Assembly: GCA_963667505.2 (NCBI GenBank)
Contig: OY763490.2
Span: forward strand, 2,418,001-2,482,000
Source: Aldehydirespirator sp963667505
GTDB taxonomy: Bacteria; Actinomycetota; Acidimicrobiia; Acidimicrobiales; Aldehydirespiratoraceae
Length of the DNA: 64,000 nucleotides
Direction of reading: 5' to 3'
Positions 19,911 through 28,235 of this stretch are shown here, in pieces; position 1 is the first letter of the stretch, and each line of letters begins with the position of its first letter. Position numbers and translations under genes: made by a program. The notes under the pieces are model-generated. The model did no database searches. It saw only the letters and a list, made by a program, of their open reading frames with translations, and had not been told where the DNA came from.

Positions 19911-20078
19911 TCAGGACTGTTCCGCGCCGCCGGTCGCGGCCGCGGCCAAGTCCTGTAGGAGGTCGCGCAGCCCGCCGGTCTTGAGGTCGCTCATCACCCG
20001 GCCCGGCGGCGTCTCGCCCCGCTCCCACTCCTCCCAGTGGTCCAGCAGCTTGCGCGGGTCCGGCGCAGGTCGATCCAT
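19911..20078 (-). CDS. Small conserved actinobacterial-type protein, 55 residues
   Basis: Encoded MDRPAPDPRKLLDHWEEWER followed by GETPPGRVMSDLKTGGLRDL. The W-x2-W-x-R-G-x-TPPGR-x4-LK-GGL pattern reads as a genuine small folded protein and is reminiscent of short ORFs beside NUDIX genes in actinobacteria. Placed between groEL (ends 20160 side) and the NUDIX gene. ATG start at 20078; stop 27 bp before the NUDIX start. Function unknown. Confidence 0.7.
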   Translation of the reverse strand: MDRPAPDPRKLLDHWEEWERGETPPGRVMSDLKTGGLRDLLQDLAAAATGGAEQS

Positions 20079-20159
20079 CCCGAGGAGGCTACCGGCACCA
20101 CGCGCAGGAGCCCGAGCGCATGGCTCGGGCTCCTTGGGGGGTTCGCGGGAGCGAAGCGG

Positions 20160-21800
20160 CTACATCATGCCGCCCATGCCGCCCATGCCACCGCCGGGCG
20201 GGGCCGCGGGCGGAGGGGTCTCCTCGGGCTTGTCGGCCACGAGCACCTCGGTGGTGAGCATCAGCCCGGCGATCGAGGCCGCGTTCTGCAGCGCGGCCCT
20301 CGTCACCTTCACCGGGTCGATCACGCCCGCGCCGATCAGGTCGACGATCTCGCCCGCCACCGCGTCGAAGCCGTCGGACCCGGAGGCGGACTCGACCTCG
20401 CGCACCACGATGGCACCCTCGTGGCCGGCGTTCTCGGCGATCAGCCGAGTGGGCGCGGCCAGGGCGTCGCCGATGATGCGGGCCCCGGTGGCCTCGTCGC
20501 CGTCGAGCCCGGCGGCCACGTCGGCCACCGCGGCCCGGCACCGCAGCAGGGCGGTGCCGCCACCGGCGACGATGCCCTCCTCGATCGCGGCCCGGGTGGC
20601 CGAGATGGCGTCCTCGATGCGGTGCTTGGTCTCCTTGAGCTCCACCTCGGTGGCTGCGCCCACCTGGACGACGGCCACGCCTCCGGCCAGCTTGGCCAGC
20701 CGCTCCTGGAGCTTCTCCCGGTCCCAGTCCGAGTCGGTGTTGTCGATTTCGGTCTTGATCTGGCTGACCCGGCCCTCCACGTCGGTGGAGTCGCCGGCAC
20801 CCTCCACGATGGTGGTGTCGTCCTTGGTGATCACCACCTTGCGGGCCGAGCCCATCAGCGACAGGTCCACCGAGTCGAGCTTCAGGCCGACCTCCTCGGC
20901 CACGACCTGGCCGCCGGTGAGGATGGCCATGTCCTGCAGCATCGCCTTGCGGCGCTCGCCGAAGCCGGGCGCCTTGACCGCCGCGGAGTTGAACGTGCCG
21001 CGGATCTTGTTGACCACCAGCGTGGCCAGGGCCTCGCCCTCAACGTCCTCGGCGATCAACAGCAGCGGCTTGCCCGTCTTCATCACCTTCTCCAGCACCG
21101 GCAGGAGGTCGGACACCGCGCTGATCTTGCCCTGGTTCAACAGAACGTAGGGCTCTTCGAGCACGGCCTCCTGGCGCTCAGGATCGGTCACGAAGTAGGG
21201 GGAGAGGTAGCCCTTGTCGAACTGCATGCCCTCGACGAAGTCGAGCTCCATGCCGAAGGTGTTGCTCTCCTCCACCGTGATCACGCCGTCCTTGCCGACC
21301 TTGTCGAAGGCCTCGGCCAGCGTTTCGCCCACCGCGGCGTCGGCCGCGGAGATCGACGCCACCGACTGGACCTTCTCCTTGTCGGTGGACACGGGCACGG
21401 CCTGGTCGGCCAGAGCGTCCACCGCCGCGTTCACGGCCGCTTCCATGCCCCGCTTGAGGCCCATCGGGTTGGCGCCCGCGGCCACGTTGCGCAGCCCCTC
21501 GCGCACCAGCGCCTGGGCCAGCACGGTGGCAGTAGTGGTGCCGTCGCCCGCGATGTCGTTGGTCTTGGTGGCGACCTCCTTCACGAGCTGGGCGCCCATG
21601 TTCTCGAACTGGTCGTCGAGCTCCACCTCGCGGGCGATCGAGACGCCGTCGTTGGTGATGGTGGGCGCGCCGAACTTCTTGTCGAGCACCACGTTGCGGC
21701 CCTTGGGTCCGAGGGTCACCTTCACCGCGTCGGCGAGCTTGTTGACGCCCGCCTCGAGGCCCCGGCGGGCCTCCTCGTCGAACTTGAGAATCTTCGGCAT
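20160..21800 (-). CDS. groEL: Chaperonin GroEL (Hsp60)
   Basis: Large subunit of the folding chamber, 546 residues from MPKILKFDEEARRGLEAG. The ATPase signature GDGTTTATVLAQALVREG, TNDGVSIAREVEL and the apical GFGERRKAMLQDMA are clear. The C-terminus is the classic GGM repeat (GGGMGGMGGMM), the tail that projects into the cavity. It follows groES by 7 bp in a CIRCE-controlled operon. Actinobacteria often carry a second groEL elsewhere; having groES here and the GGM tail suggest this is the housekeeping copy. Confidence 0.98.
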   Translation of the reverse strand: MPKILKFDEEARRGLEAGVNKLADAVKVTLGPKGRNVVLDKKFGAPTITNDGVSIAREVELDDQFENMGAQLVKEVATKTNDIAGDGTTTATVLAQALVREGLRNVAAGANPMGLKRGMEAAVNAAVDALADQAVPVSTDKEKVQSVASISAADAAVGETLAEAFDKVGKDGVITVEESNTFGMELDFVEGMQFDKGYLSPYFVTDPERQEAVLEEPYVLLNQGKISAVSDLLPVLEKVMKTGKPLLLIAEDVEGEALATLVVNKIRGTFNSAAVKAPGFGERRKAMLQDMAILTGGQVVAEEVGLKLDSVDLSLMGSARKVVITKDDTTIVEGAGDSTDVEGRVSQIKTEIDNTDSDWDREKLQERLAKLAGGVAVVQVGAATEVELKETKHRIEDAISATRAAIEEGIVAGGGTALLRCRAAVADVAAGLDGDEATGARIIGDALAAPTRLIAENAGHEGAIVVREVESASGSDGFDAVAGEIVDLIGAGVIDPVKVTRAALQNAASIAGLMLTTEVLVADKPEETPPPAAPPGGGMGGMGGMM

Positions 21801-21807
21801 GGTTGCC

Positions 21808-22098
21808 TCAGACGACCTTGGCGAGCACATCGCGGGCGTTGAGGATCAGCAGGTCCTCGCCCTCGACGGTGATCTCGGTGCCGCCGTACTTGGAGTAGAC
21901 GACGGTGTCGCCCACGCCTACGTCCATGGGGATGAGCTCGCCAGTGTCGTCGGACCGGCGACCGGGGCCGACGGCCAGGACCTCGCCCTGCTGGGGCTTC
22001 TCCTTGGCGGTGTCGGGGATGACGAGACCGCTGGCGGTGGTCTCCTCGGCGTCGCCGGGCCGCACAACGATGCGGTCATCGAGTGGCTGCAGGTTCAT
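21808..22098 (-). CDS. groES: Co-chaperonin GroES (Hsp10)
   Basis: 96 residues, start MNLQPLDDRIVVRPGDAEE. It contains the mobile-loop region ETTASGLVIPDTAKEKPQQGEV that contacts GroEL and the terminal strand EDLLILNARDVLAKV. The ATG is preceded by GGGAGG. First gene of the groESL operon, 83 bp downstream of a CIRCE operator. Confidence 0.98.
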   Translation of the reverse strand: MNLQPLDDRIVVRPGDAEETTASGLVIPDTAKEKPQQGEVLAVGPGRRSDDTGELIPMDVGVGDTVVYSKYGGTEITVEGEDLLILNARDVLAKVV

Positions 22099-22180
22099 GT
22101 GTCCTCCCGGACTCCTTGTTTGGGTTGGTTGTTCGTTGCGGCCCGGGCGGCCTGTCCCTGCCCTCGGCCACGACACGGGA

Positions 22181-22207
22181 TTGGCACTCTCCCGTGACGA
22201 GTGCCAA
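22181..22207. promoter_or_regulatory. CIRCE operator of groESL (HrcA binding site)
   Basis: Perfect inverted repeat TTGGCACTC, nine bases, GAGTGCCAA. It fits the CIRCE consensus TTAGCACTC-N9-GAGTGCTAA with symmetrical G/C changes that keep the palindrome. It lies 83 bp before groES on the minus strand. HrcA repression relieved by heat is the expected control; hrcA itself is not in the window. Confidence 0.93.
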
Positions 22208-22253
22208 CGATACGGCCCGCCACCGGGCGCCACAACGCGCGGAATCGGGTGTT

Positions 22254-23297
22254 TCAGGTCTCCGGCAAGCCCAACGACGGGTCGGCGCCGGAGGTGAGCG
22301 GGGAGGGCCCGTCGGCCTGCAAGCGCCACCAGGCCGCGGCGGCCACCATTGCCGCGTTGTCCGTGCACATGGCCCGGCTCGGCAGGTAGGCGGACATCCC
22401 GTCGGCCGTGGCCGCGTCGAGCGTCATCTCCCTCAGACGGCTGTTGGCGGCCACGCCGCCGGCCAGGCAGAGGCCTGCCGCGCCATGCTCGGCGGCGGCC
22501 CGCCGGGCCTTGGCGACGAGCACGTCCGCCACCGCCTCCTGGAACGACGCAGCCACATCGACGAGGGGCGCGTCGGGATGGCGGCGCAGGTAGTTGATCA
22601 CCGAGGTCTTGAGGCCGCTGAAGGAGAAGTTCCAGCCGTCGTGCAGCATCGCCCGCGGGAAGGCCACGGCGGCAGGATCGCCCTCGCCGCTGAGTCGGTC
22701 GATGGCGGGGCCGCCCGGATAGCCGAGGCCCATGTAGCGGGCCACCTTGTCGAAGGCCTCCCCTGCGGCGTCGTCGACGGTGGCGCCCAGCACGCGGTAG
22801 CGCAGCCGGTCCTCCATCAGCACCAGCATCGTGTGGCCTCCGGACACGAGCACGACCACCACGGGCAGTTCCAGGCTCGGCTCGTCCAGGAAGGCTGCGT
22901 GGAGGTGGGCCTCCAGGTGGTTGACGGCCAGGAACGGCACGTCCCACACCAGCGCGAGCGCCTTGGCCGCCGACACGCCGACCAGCAGCGCGCCCACCAG
23001 GCCGGGCCCGGCGGTGGCCGCCACTGCGGTGATCTCGGAGTCGTCGACAGCCGACTCGACCAGCGCCTGAGACATCACCGGAACCAGCCGCTCGACATGG
23101 GCCCGGCCCGCGACCTCGGGGACCACTCCTCCGTAGCGGGCGTGGAGGTCGATCTGGCTCGACACCACCGACGACAGCACCCGCCGACCGCCGGCGACCA
23201 CCGCCGCGGCGGTCTCGTCGCAAGAGGTCTCGATGCCCAAGATGGCGTCGCCGGGAGCACCGGCCGCCGCGGCGGGCACCGGGTCCGCCGTCACCAT
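22254..23297 (-). CDS. tsaD: tRNA N6-adenosine threonylcarbamoyltransferase TsaD
   Basis: ASKHA-fold enzyme that installs t6A at position 37 of ANN-decoding tRNAs, working with TsaB and TsaE, both just upstream. ILGIETSCDETAAAVV is the N-terminal signature, VNHLEAHLHAAF carries the metal-binding His pair, and LVSGGHTMLVLM and LAGGVAANSRLR are further family motifs. 347 residues is standard. No rimI lies between tsaB and tsaD, unlike many actinobacteria. Confidence 0.97.
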   Translation of the reverse strand: MVTADPVPAAAAGAPGDAILGIETSCDETAAAVVAGGRRVLSSVVSSQIDLHARYGGVVPEVAGRAHVERLVPVMSQALVESAVDDSEITAVAATAGPGLVGALLVGVSAAKALALVWDVPFLAVNHLEAHLHAAFLDEPSLELPVVVVLVSGGHTMLVLMEDRLRYRVLGATVDDAAGEAFDKVARYMGLGYPGGPAIDRLSGEGDPAAVAFPRAMLHDGWNFSFSGLKTSVINYLRRHPDAPLVDVAASFQEAVADVLVAKARRAAAEHGAAGLCLAGGVAANSRLREMTLDAATADGMSAYLPSRAMCTDNAAMVAAAAWWRLQADGPSPLTSGADPSLGLPET

Positions 23298-23381
23298 TGG
23301 TTCCCCGACACCGGGCCCACGGTCACCGCCGGTCGCCCAAGCACCGATTCCGCGGTCACCGGCCGACCCCCGGGTCCACGG

Positions 23382-24077
23382 TCACCGTCCGCTCCCCAGC
23401 CAATTCGCCCGTGCGTCGGGGCGGCGCAGATAGAGGGGCTCGACCTCGTCGGTCCGCACGAACTCCTCCCGCATGGCCAGGGCGTGGGCCAGCAGCACCA
23501 GCGACGCGGCCGAGGGGTAGGCGAAGCCCGGGTCGGCCAACTCGACCCCCCGCAAGCCCTCGAACATCGACGCGTAACGCATGGCGCCGTCACCCACGAC
23601 CAGAGTCTCGCCCGGGTTGGCCAGGATCTGCGACACCAGGCGGTCGGGAGATCCCACCGCAGGCTCCGAGAGGCGCCGCACCCCTCCGGGCAGGCAGCCG
23701 TACCGGGCGTGGAACACCTCGCCGCGGCGAGCGTCGATCACCACCGAGATGGTGCGACCGGTGTGGCGCAGCGGATAGGCGAGCAGGTCGAGGCTGCTGA
23801 CCGCCACCATGGGCACCCGCAGGGCGTGGGCCATGGTGATCGCGGTGGTCACCCCCACCCGCAGTCCGGTGTAGAGCCCCGGGCCGACGTCGACGGCCAC
23901 CGCGCCTAGGTCGCGCAGAGCGACGTCGGCGTGGGCGCAGGCGTCGCGGATCTGGGGAGCGAGCAGTTCGGCGTGGCGGCGCTCCCGGACGGCCTGAACC
24001 GAGGCCCGCACGCCCTCGTGGCCCCCGATGGCACAGCCGACACGGCCGGTGGCCGACTCGATCCCGAGTATCAGCAC
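23382..24077 (-). CDS. tsaB: tRNA threonylcarbamoyladenosine biosynthesis protein TsaB
   Basis: Inactive ASKHA paralogue that scaffolds TsaD and TsaE for t6A synthesis. Starts LILGIESATGRVGCAIGG; VDVGPGLYTGLRVGVTTA is the diagnostic TsaB motif. The GTG at 24077 overlaps the end of tsaE and is preferred; an upstream TTG at 24089 would add four residues. About 231 residues, normal length. Confidence 0.94.
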   Translation of the reverse strand: MLILGIESATGRVGCAIGGHEGVRASVQAVRERRHAELLAPQIRDACAHADVALRDLGAVAVDVGPGLYTGLRVGVTTAITMAHALRVPMVAVSSLDLLAYPLRHTGRTISVVIDARRGEVFHARYGCLPGGVRRLSEPAVGSPDRLVSQILANPGETLVVGDGAMRYASMFEGLRGVELADPGFAYPSAASLVLLAHALAMREEFVRTDEVEPLYLRRPDARANWLGSGR

Positions 24078-24559
24078 GGCAAGGCCCAAGGCTCGAGGGC
24101 GGACCTCAGCCGCTCGGCGCGGCGCTGCCAGGAGTCGCCCCGGCCCCGCAGCTCGAAGCCGCGGTCATCGTCACCGTCGCCGAAGCGGATCGTCACCGAG
24201 AGATGTTCAGACGGGAGAGCCGACGAGATGGTGTCGCCCCACTCCACGAGGGTCACGCCGTCGTCGAGGAGTTCGGGCAGCGCCAGGTCGCGCACCTCGT
24301 CGAAGTGCTCGAAGCGGTACACGTCGAGATGGTTGACGGTCAGGCGGCCGGCGTAGCGATTGGCCAGCGTGAAGGTGGGGCTCGTGACCGGGGCCGTCAC
24401 GCCGAGAGAGATCGCGAACCCTTGCACGAACGCCGTCTTTCCCGCGCCCAGGTCGCCCACCAGCACCAGAACATCGCCGACGTCGACGAGGGTGGCCACC
24501 GCACCGCCGAGCGCCCGCGTCTCGCCCACGCCGGTGGTCCTACACGCCAGCATCCGCAC
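24071..24559 (-). CDS. tsaE: tRNA threonylcarbamoyladenosine biosynthesis ATPase TsaE
   Basis: P-loop ATPase that resets the TsaBD complex. Walker A is GDLGAGKTAFVQG, followed by VTSPTFTLANRY and the Walker B-like HLDVYRFEHFDEV; VEWGD is the conserved acidic segment. 162 residues. First gene of tsaE-tsaB-tsaD; its stop overlaps the tsaB start. Confidence 0.95.
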   Translation of the reverse strand: MRMLACRTTGVGETRALGGAVATLVDVGDVLVLVGDLGAGKTAFVQGFAISLGVTAPVTSPTFTLANRYAGRLTVNHLDVYRFEHFDEVRDLALPELLDDGVTLVEWGDTISSALPSEHLSVTIRFGDGDDDRGFELRGRGDSWQRRAERLRSALEPWALPC

Positions 24560-24850
24560 CTGTCTCGGGGGAGGCGGCCGTGGGACCCTCTGCAGCGCTG
24601 CTCGCGGGCTGGCGGGCCGGGCCTCGCCAGCCGCAGGCCGTGGACAGCGCAGCGGACACGACGGCTTCAGCGGCGGGCATCGTCACCCCTCGATCGTACC
24701 GAGAGCGCTGCGCGCCGCCTTCGGCCTCTGCCGCGGTGCTCTGACGGCCGAGTGTGCGCTCGAACGCCCGCCCCGGCCGGGAGTTCGCTCAGGCAGATTC
24801 CGTCGGGCTCAGGCGCGGCCGGGAGTTCGCTCAGGCAGATTCCGTCGGGC
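24560..24850. other. Non-coding stretch between tsaE and the dehalogenase-like gene
   Basis: About 290 bp with no credible gene on either strand. It contains part of a perfect 42-bp tandem duplication near its right end and should hold the tsaE promoter. No terminator-like U-tract is visible. Confidence 0.6.
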
Positions 24851-24862
24851 TCAGGCGCGGCC
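24779..24862. repeat. Perfect 42-bp tandem duplication spanning a gene 3' end
   Basis: Copies 24779-24820 and 24821-24862 are identical, each with GTTCGCTCAGGCAGATTCCG. The right copy includes the TGA stop and last codons of the dehalogenase-like gene; the left copy repeats them downstream as non-coding DNA. Identity suggests a recent slippage or unequal crossover. Confidence 0.9.
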
Positions 24863-26959
24863 GATGCGGGCTCGGGCCTGGGCGGGCGTCTCGGCCTGGT
24901 GGGCTCGGGCCAGGGCTTCTCTGCGGACGAGCTTGACAGGAACGCCGACGGAGTCGCCGGCTGGGAGCATGTCGGCGGTGTAGAGGGCTATCTGCTGGCG
25001 GGCGGCCACCTTGTCGCCTTCGGGGTCGAGGTCGCGGGTGTTGGTGCCCTTGGGCGGCACGATGGTGCGGCCGTCGCGCCATTCGAGGTCCCACCACCAC
25101 TTCTTGGTCGGGTTGATCGAGCCGTTGCCGACTCTGTCGTCGAGGCGGGCGAGCCAGCGGCGGGTGAACGGCAGCTTGATGGCCGCCCACAGCAGCGCAC
25201 GCTCGGCCAGCACGCCCTCGATGTTGAACGGGCAGGTCTTCATGCACCGGCCGCAGGCCGATCCGCGCAGGTTGCCCAGCCGGTACTTGGTGCACCGCTC
25301 GACGTCGGGCTTCCACATCTCAGCGCCGTTGAACATGATCTTGTCGCCGAAGGGGATGGCCGCGCACGGGCACTCGCGGGCGCACTTGGTGCACTTGGAG
25401 CAGAAGTCCTGCAGCCCGAAGTCGATGTGGCGGTCGGACGTGACCGGCATGTCGGTGGTGACCACGACCGACTTGAACCTCGGGCCCACGAACGGGTTGA
25501 GCACCAGCTCGCCGATGCGGCTGAGCTCGCCGAGTCCGGCGCGCAGCACCAGCGGGATGTGCAGCACGTCGGAGTCGCTGTTGGTGTGGCTTCGGGCGCG
25601 GTAGCCGAGCGAGCGGACGTGGGCCGCCACGATCCCCGCGATCTGTGCGCCGCGCATGTAGGCCCGCATCGACTGGGCACCGCTCACCCAGTCGTCGCCG
25701 CTGGCGCCCTCCATGGTCTCGTAGCCCTGGTCGAGCAGGATCACCAGCGCGTTGGGGTGGTAGGGCTCGATGGGCGTGCCGTCGCCGCGGTGCGAGTACC
25801 AGGCGTAGTCCGGCACCTGGCAGACTCCGGCCATGTCGCCGCCCAGGTGGTAGGCCAGCGCCTTGAGGGCGTCGGCGTTGGCTTCGGGATCGGCGTGTCC
25901 GGGGCCGGTGTCGGCGACCACGTCGCCGTCTTGGTAGGGGACCATGGCGTCGATCTGGTTCACGTACGCCTGGGCGTGCGGGGTCTTCCATGCGAACACC
26001 TTCACATCGCCTTGGAACTTCGGTCCCATGTCGCCGTGGGCGGCCCGGGGGAATCCCCCCGCCCGCACCGGCACGCGGGGCACCTCGTCCTCGATGATCA
26101 GGGTGGTGGGCTCGTCCACCCGCTTGATCCGCTCCATCGGGTAGCGGCCCATGTGCAGGGGCCGGTGGTCGCCGTTGAGCCGGCCGATGCCGGCCCGGGT
26201 GCCGCCCCGGCCCATTAGCCAGCCCACGCTCTTGGTGCTGCGCAGCGCGGCCCACGGCCCTCGGCGGGCCAGCGGGCGGTCGGGGGCGAGCGCCCAGTCG
26301 GTGCTCACCGCCGACAGCGCGAACCCGCCCTTCAGGTAGGGCGCCCGCAACTCCGAGGCCTGCACTTCCACCAGGCCCGCTTGCAGCGCGACCCGGTCGA
26401 GGTCGAGGTCGGTGCTGCCGGGGATGTGGGCGACTGCGTCGTGGCCGAGGTTGCGGATGTAGGAGGCGGTGATCACCGCCAGCTCAGCCGCCCTCAGGTC
26501 GGCGTTGACTTGGCGGGTCCCGTCGATCCAGTCGTCGCCTGGGCAAGCTCTCGGCAGCTTGCGGCTGAAGGCGACCAGGGTGACCACCGCGTACCGATGC
26601 TCGCGCCTGGCGCCGGTCCAAGCCTCTTGGGGTATCAGTCCGCAGCCCACCATGTCGGCGTCGAGGAAGTAGAGCCCGGCCTTGAGGTTGTCGGCGACCG
26701 CGGCTGGGTCCGCGGGGGTAGGGGCCTCTGGCGCGACGTCGCCGTGGCGCTGCCCGTCGAACAGTTCCAGGTACAGCCGGTAGGCGTGCGCCGCCGACCT
26801 GGGGCCGGGCGCCTCGGCTTCCGCCGGCCGGGGCGGCAAGCGTGCCGAGCCCGAGACCGAGCCTGGGGGCGAGGCGTCGGCGGCGTCGACGCGGGGCAGG
26901 CGCTCCAGCGGGTACGACCCCAAGTGGACCGGCCGCTTCCGGTGCGAGAACAGCCTCAC
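24851..26959 (-). CDS. Cytosolic reductive-dehalogenase-like corrinoid/iron-sulfur protein with duplicated N-terminal module
   Basis: 702 residues. The C-terminal third has two ferredoxin-type clusters: CSKCTKCARECP near residues 518-529 and, after a preceding Cys, CGRCMKTCPF near 565, as in RdhA/QueG-type cobalamin enzymes. Residues about 1-270 and 271-500 look like two copies of one module: GSYPLERLPRVD recurs as GRYPMERIKRVD, and DNLKAGLYFLDADMVGCGLI as DALKALAYHLGGDMAGVCQV. There is no Tat signal and no adjacent rdhB anchor, which excludes a membrane respiratory type; the architecture fits the catabolic, cytosolic (NpRdhA-like) group but lacks a fused reductase. Sits between alr and tsaE with a peptidase gene, a probable insertion in conserved order. 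Confidence 0.82.
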   Translation of the reverse strand: MRLFSHRKRPVHLGSYPLERLPRVDAADASPPGSVSGSARLPPRPAEAEAPGPRSAAHAYRLYLELFDGQRHGDVAPEAPTPADPAAVADNLKAGLYFLDADMVGCGLIPQEAWTGARREHRYAVVTLVAFSRKLPRACPGDDWIDGTRQVNADLRAAELAVITASYIRNLGHDAVAHIPGSTDLDLDRVALQAGLVEVQASELRAPYLKGGFALSAVSTDWALAPDRPLARRGPWAALRSTKSVGWLMGRGGTRAGIGRLNGDHRPLHMGRYPMERIKRVDEPTTLIIEDEVPRVPVRAGGFPRAAHGDMGPKFQGDVKVFAWKTPHAQAYVNQIDAMVPYQDGDVVADTGPGHADPEANADALKALAYHLGGDMAGVCQVPDYAWYSHRGDGTPIEPYHPNALVILLDQGYETMEGASGDDWVSGAQSMRAYMRGAQIAGIVAAHVRSLGYRARSHTNSDSDVLHIPLVLRAGLGELSRIGELVLNPFVGPRFKSVVVTTDMPVTSDRHIDFGLQDFCSKCTKCARECPCAAIPFGDKIMFNGAEMWKPDVERCTKYRLGNLRGSACGRCMKTCPFNIEGVLAERALLWAAIKLPFTRRWLARLDDRVGNGSINPTKKWWWDLEWRDGRTIVPPKGTNTRDLDPEGDKVAARQQIALYTADMLPAGDSVGVPVKLVRREALARAHQAETPAQARARIGRA

Positions 26960-27027
26960 GTCACGCCGACCCTAGAGCGCCGAGCCAGGAAGCGGCCGCG
27001 TCGTTGTCATGTTGGCTGGCGACGACA

Positions 27028-27045
27028 CGGCTGCGGACGCAGCCG
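27028..27045. terminator. 8-bp GC hairpin after the P1-family gene
   Basis: CGGCTGCG, GA, CGCAGCCG: a perfect inverted repeat in the 230-bp gap downstream of the P1-family gene and upstream of the dehalogenase-like gene (both minus strand). No U-tract; a terminator role is tentative. Nothing else is recognisable in the gap. Confidence 0.35.
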
Positions 27046-27190
27046 CTACAGCCCAGCCCACGCCCCCGACCCGCCGCGTCCACACCCGAGGCGACGAGCC
27101 GAAACCTCACATTCAGGTCACACTGAGGCGCATCGCGACCAAGGGGCAGTACCGACGCGCCCCGCGGACTCGCTCGCCTATTCGCCAGCG

Positions 27191-28069
27191 TCAGACGGTG
27201 CTGTGGACTGCTTCGGCTACCGCGGCTACCGCCAGGAGGCGCACTTCGTCGGCGTCGGCTTCGGCGTCGGTGGGCACTGCGCCGGTGGCTGCGGCCACCA
27301 CCGCGTCGCCGTCGCTGCGGGTGTGAGCCGGCACCAGCGCACGGGCCAGGCCGTCGTGGCCTCCCTGGGCCACCCAGAGGCAGTCGAGCTTGGACAGGGC
27401 GGCGTTGGTGACCACCGCGCACAGCGTGGTGTTGGTGAAGGGTCGGGCGCGGGCGGGCCAACCGGTGAACGATCCGGCGGCGACCTCGTCGAGGGCGCGG
27501 GCCCCGTCCGGGCCGGGGCTGCCTGCGGCGTTGAGGGCCACCAACGCGGTGACGGCTAGCTCGCCCCGACGGGCCGTGGCCACTCCAAGGCCGCCGGGCT
27601 CGGCGTGGTCGGGACCGAGCCACTTGGACACCGTCGCGCCCGTGCCGGCCCCAACCGCGCCCGTCTCGGTGGCTGCACAGCGACTGCGGGCTGCATCGCG
27701 GCCAGCGGCGGCGTCGGGGCGCACCGAGGCGTTCCCCACGCCGAGGTCGTAAAGGGCCATAGCCACCACGATCGGCACCCGCCCGTGGGGCGTCTCGAAG
27801 CCGCGGCCCTCGGCCTCCAGCACCGCCATCACCCCGTCGGCCGCGGCCAGCCCGAAAGCGGAGCCGCCGGTCAGCACGACAGCATCGACGTGCTCGACCA
27901 ACCGCTCGGGCGCCAGCAGCGCGAACTCGCGGGTGGCCGGGGCACCGCCGCGCACCTCCCCGGACGCCACCGTGCCCGGAGGCAGCACGATCACCGTGCA
28001 GCCGGTGCGGGCAACCGGATCGGTCCAGTGGCCGATCTCCACTCCCGCGACCCCCAGACTCACCAGCAT
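27191..28069 (-). CDS. P1-family (DmpA/NylC-like) self-processing N-terminal nucleophile hydrolase
   Basis: 292 residues. Family members cleave themselves into alpha and beta chains at an Asn-Thr or Gly-Ser bond and act as beta-aminopeptidases or oligo-amide (nylon-oligomer) hydrolases. Here the predicted cleavage site is PFTNTTLCAVVTNA, with Thr as the new N-terminal nucleophile. VVLTGGSAFGLAAADGVM and TETGAVGAGTGATVSKW are conserved P1 segments. Monocistronic on the minus strand between alr and the dehalogenase-like gene. Natural substrate unknown. Confidence 0.88.
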   Translation of the reverse strand: MLVSLGVAGVEIGHWTDPVARTGCTVIVLPPGTVASGEVRGGAPATREFALLAPERLVEHVDAVVLTGGSAFGLAAADGVMAVLEAEGRGFETPHGRVPIVVAMALYDLGVGNASVRPDAAAGRDAARSRCAATETGAVGAGTGATVSKWLGPDHAEPGGLGVATARRGELAVTALVALNAAGSPGPDGARALDEVAAGSFTGWPARARPFTNTTLCAVVTNAALSKLDCLWVAQGGHDGLARALVPAHTRSDGDAVVAAATGAVPTDAEADADEVRLLAVAAVAEAVHSTV

Positions 28070-28154
28070 GGTCCAACCTCCACGGGTGGCACTCCGATCC
28101 TAGCGACAGCGACAGGCAGCGCCATCCAGCGCTACCCATCGGGCCTAACGGATC

Positions 28155-28203
28155 GAAATTGACTTAGTTTTCGCCCATATGTGTCAAAAAGTAAGTCAAT
28201 TTC
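28155..28203. repeat. AT-rich 12-bp perfect inverted repeat downstream of alr
   Basis: GAAATTGACTTA (28155-28166) and TAAGTCAATTTC (28192-28203) flank a 25-nt loop in which TTTT and AAAA runs can extend the stem. It stands out sharply from the roughly 70 percent GC surroundings. It lies after the alr stop and before the P1-family gene, so it could be a terminator, an operator, or the scar of a small mobile element. Confidence 0.7.
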
Positions 28204-28235
28204 CAGGCACGCTGGCCGAGCCCCTCCGGTCTGGC

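Noticed and set aside
23298..23381. rimI remnant between tsaB and tsaD
   Set aside because: The 84-bp gap contains only GGTCACCG-type short repeats, too short for an acetyltransferase fragment.
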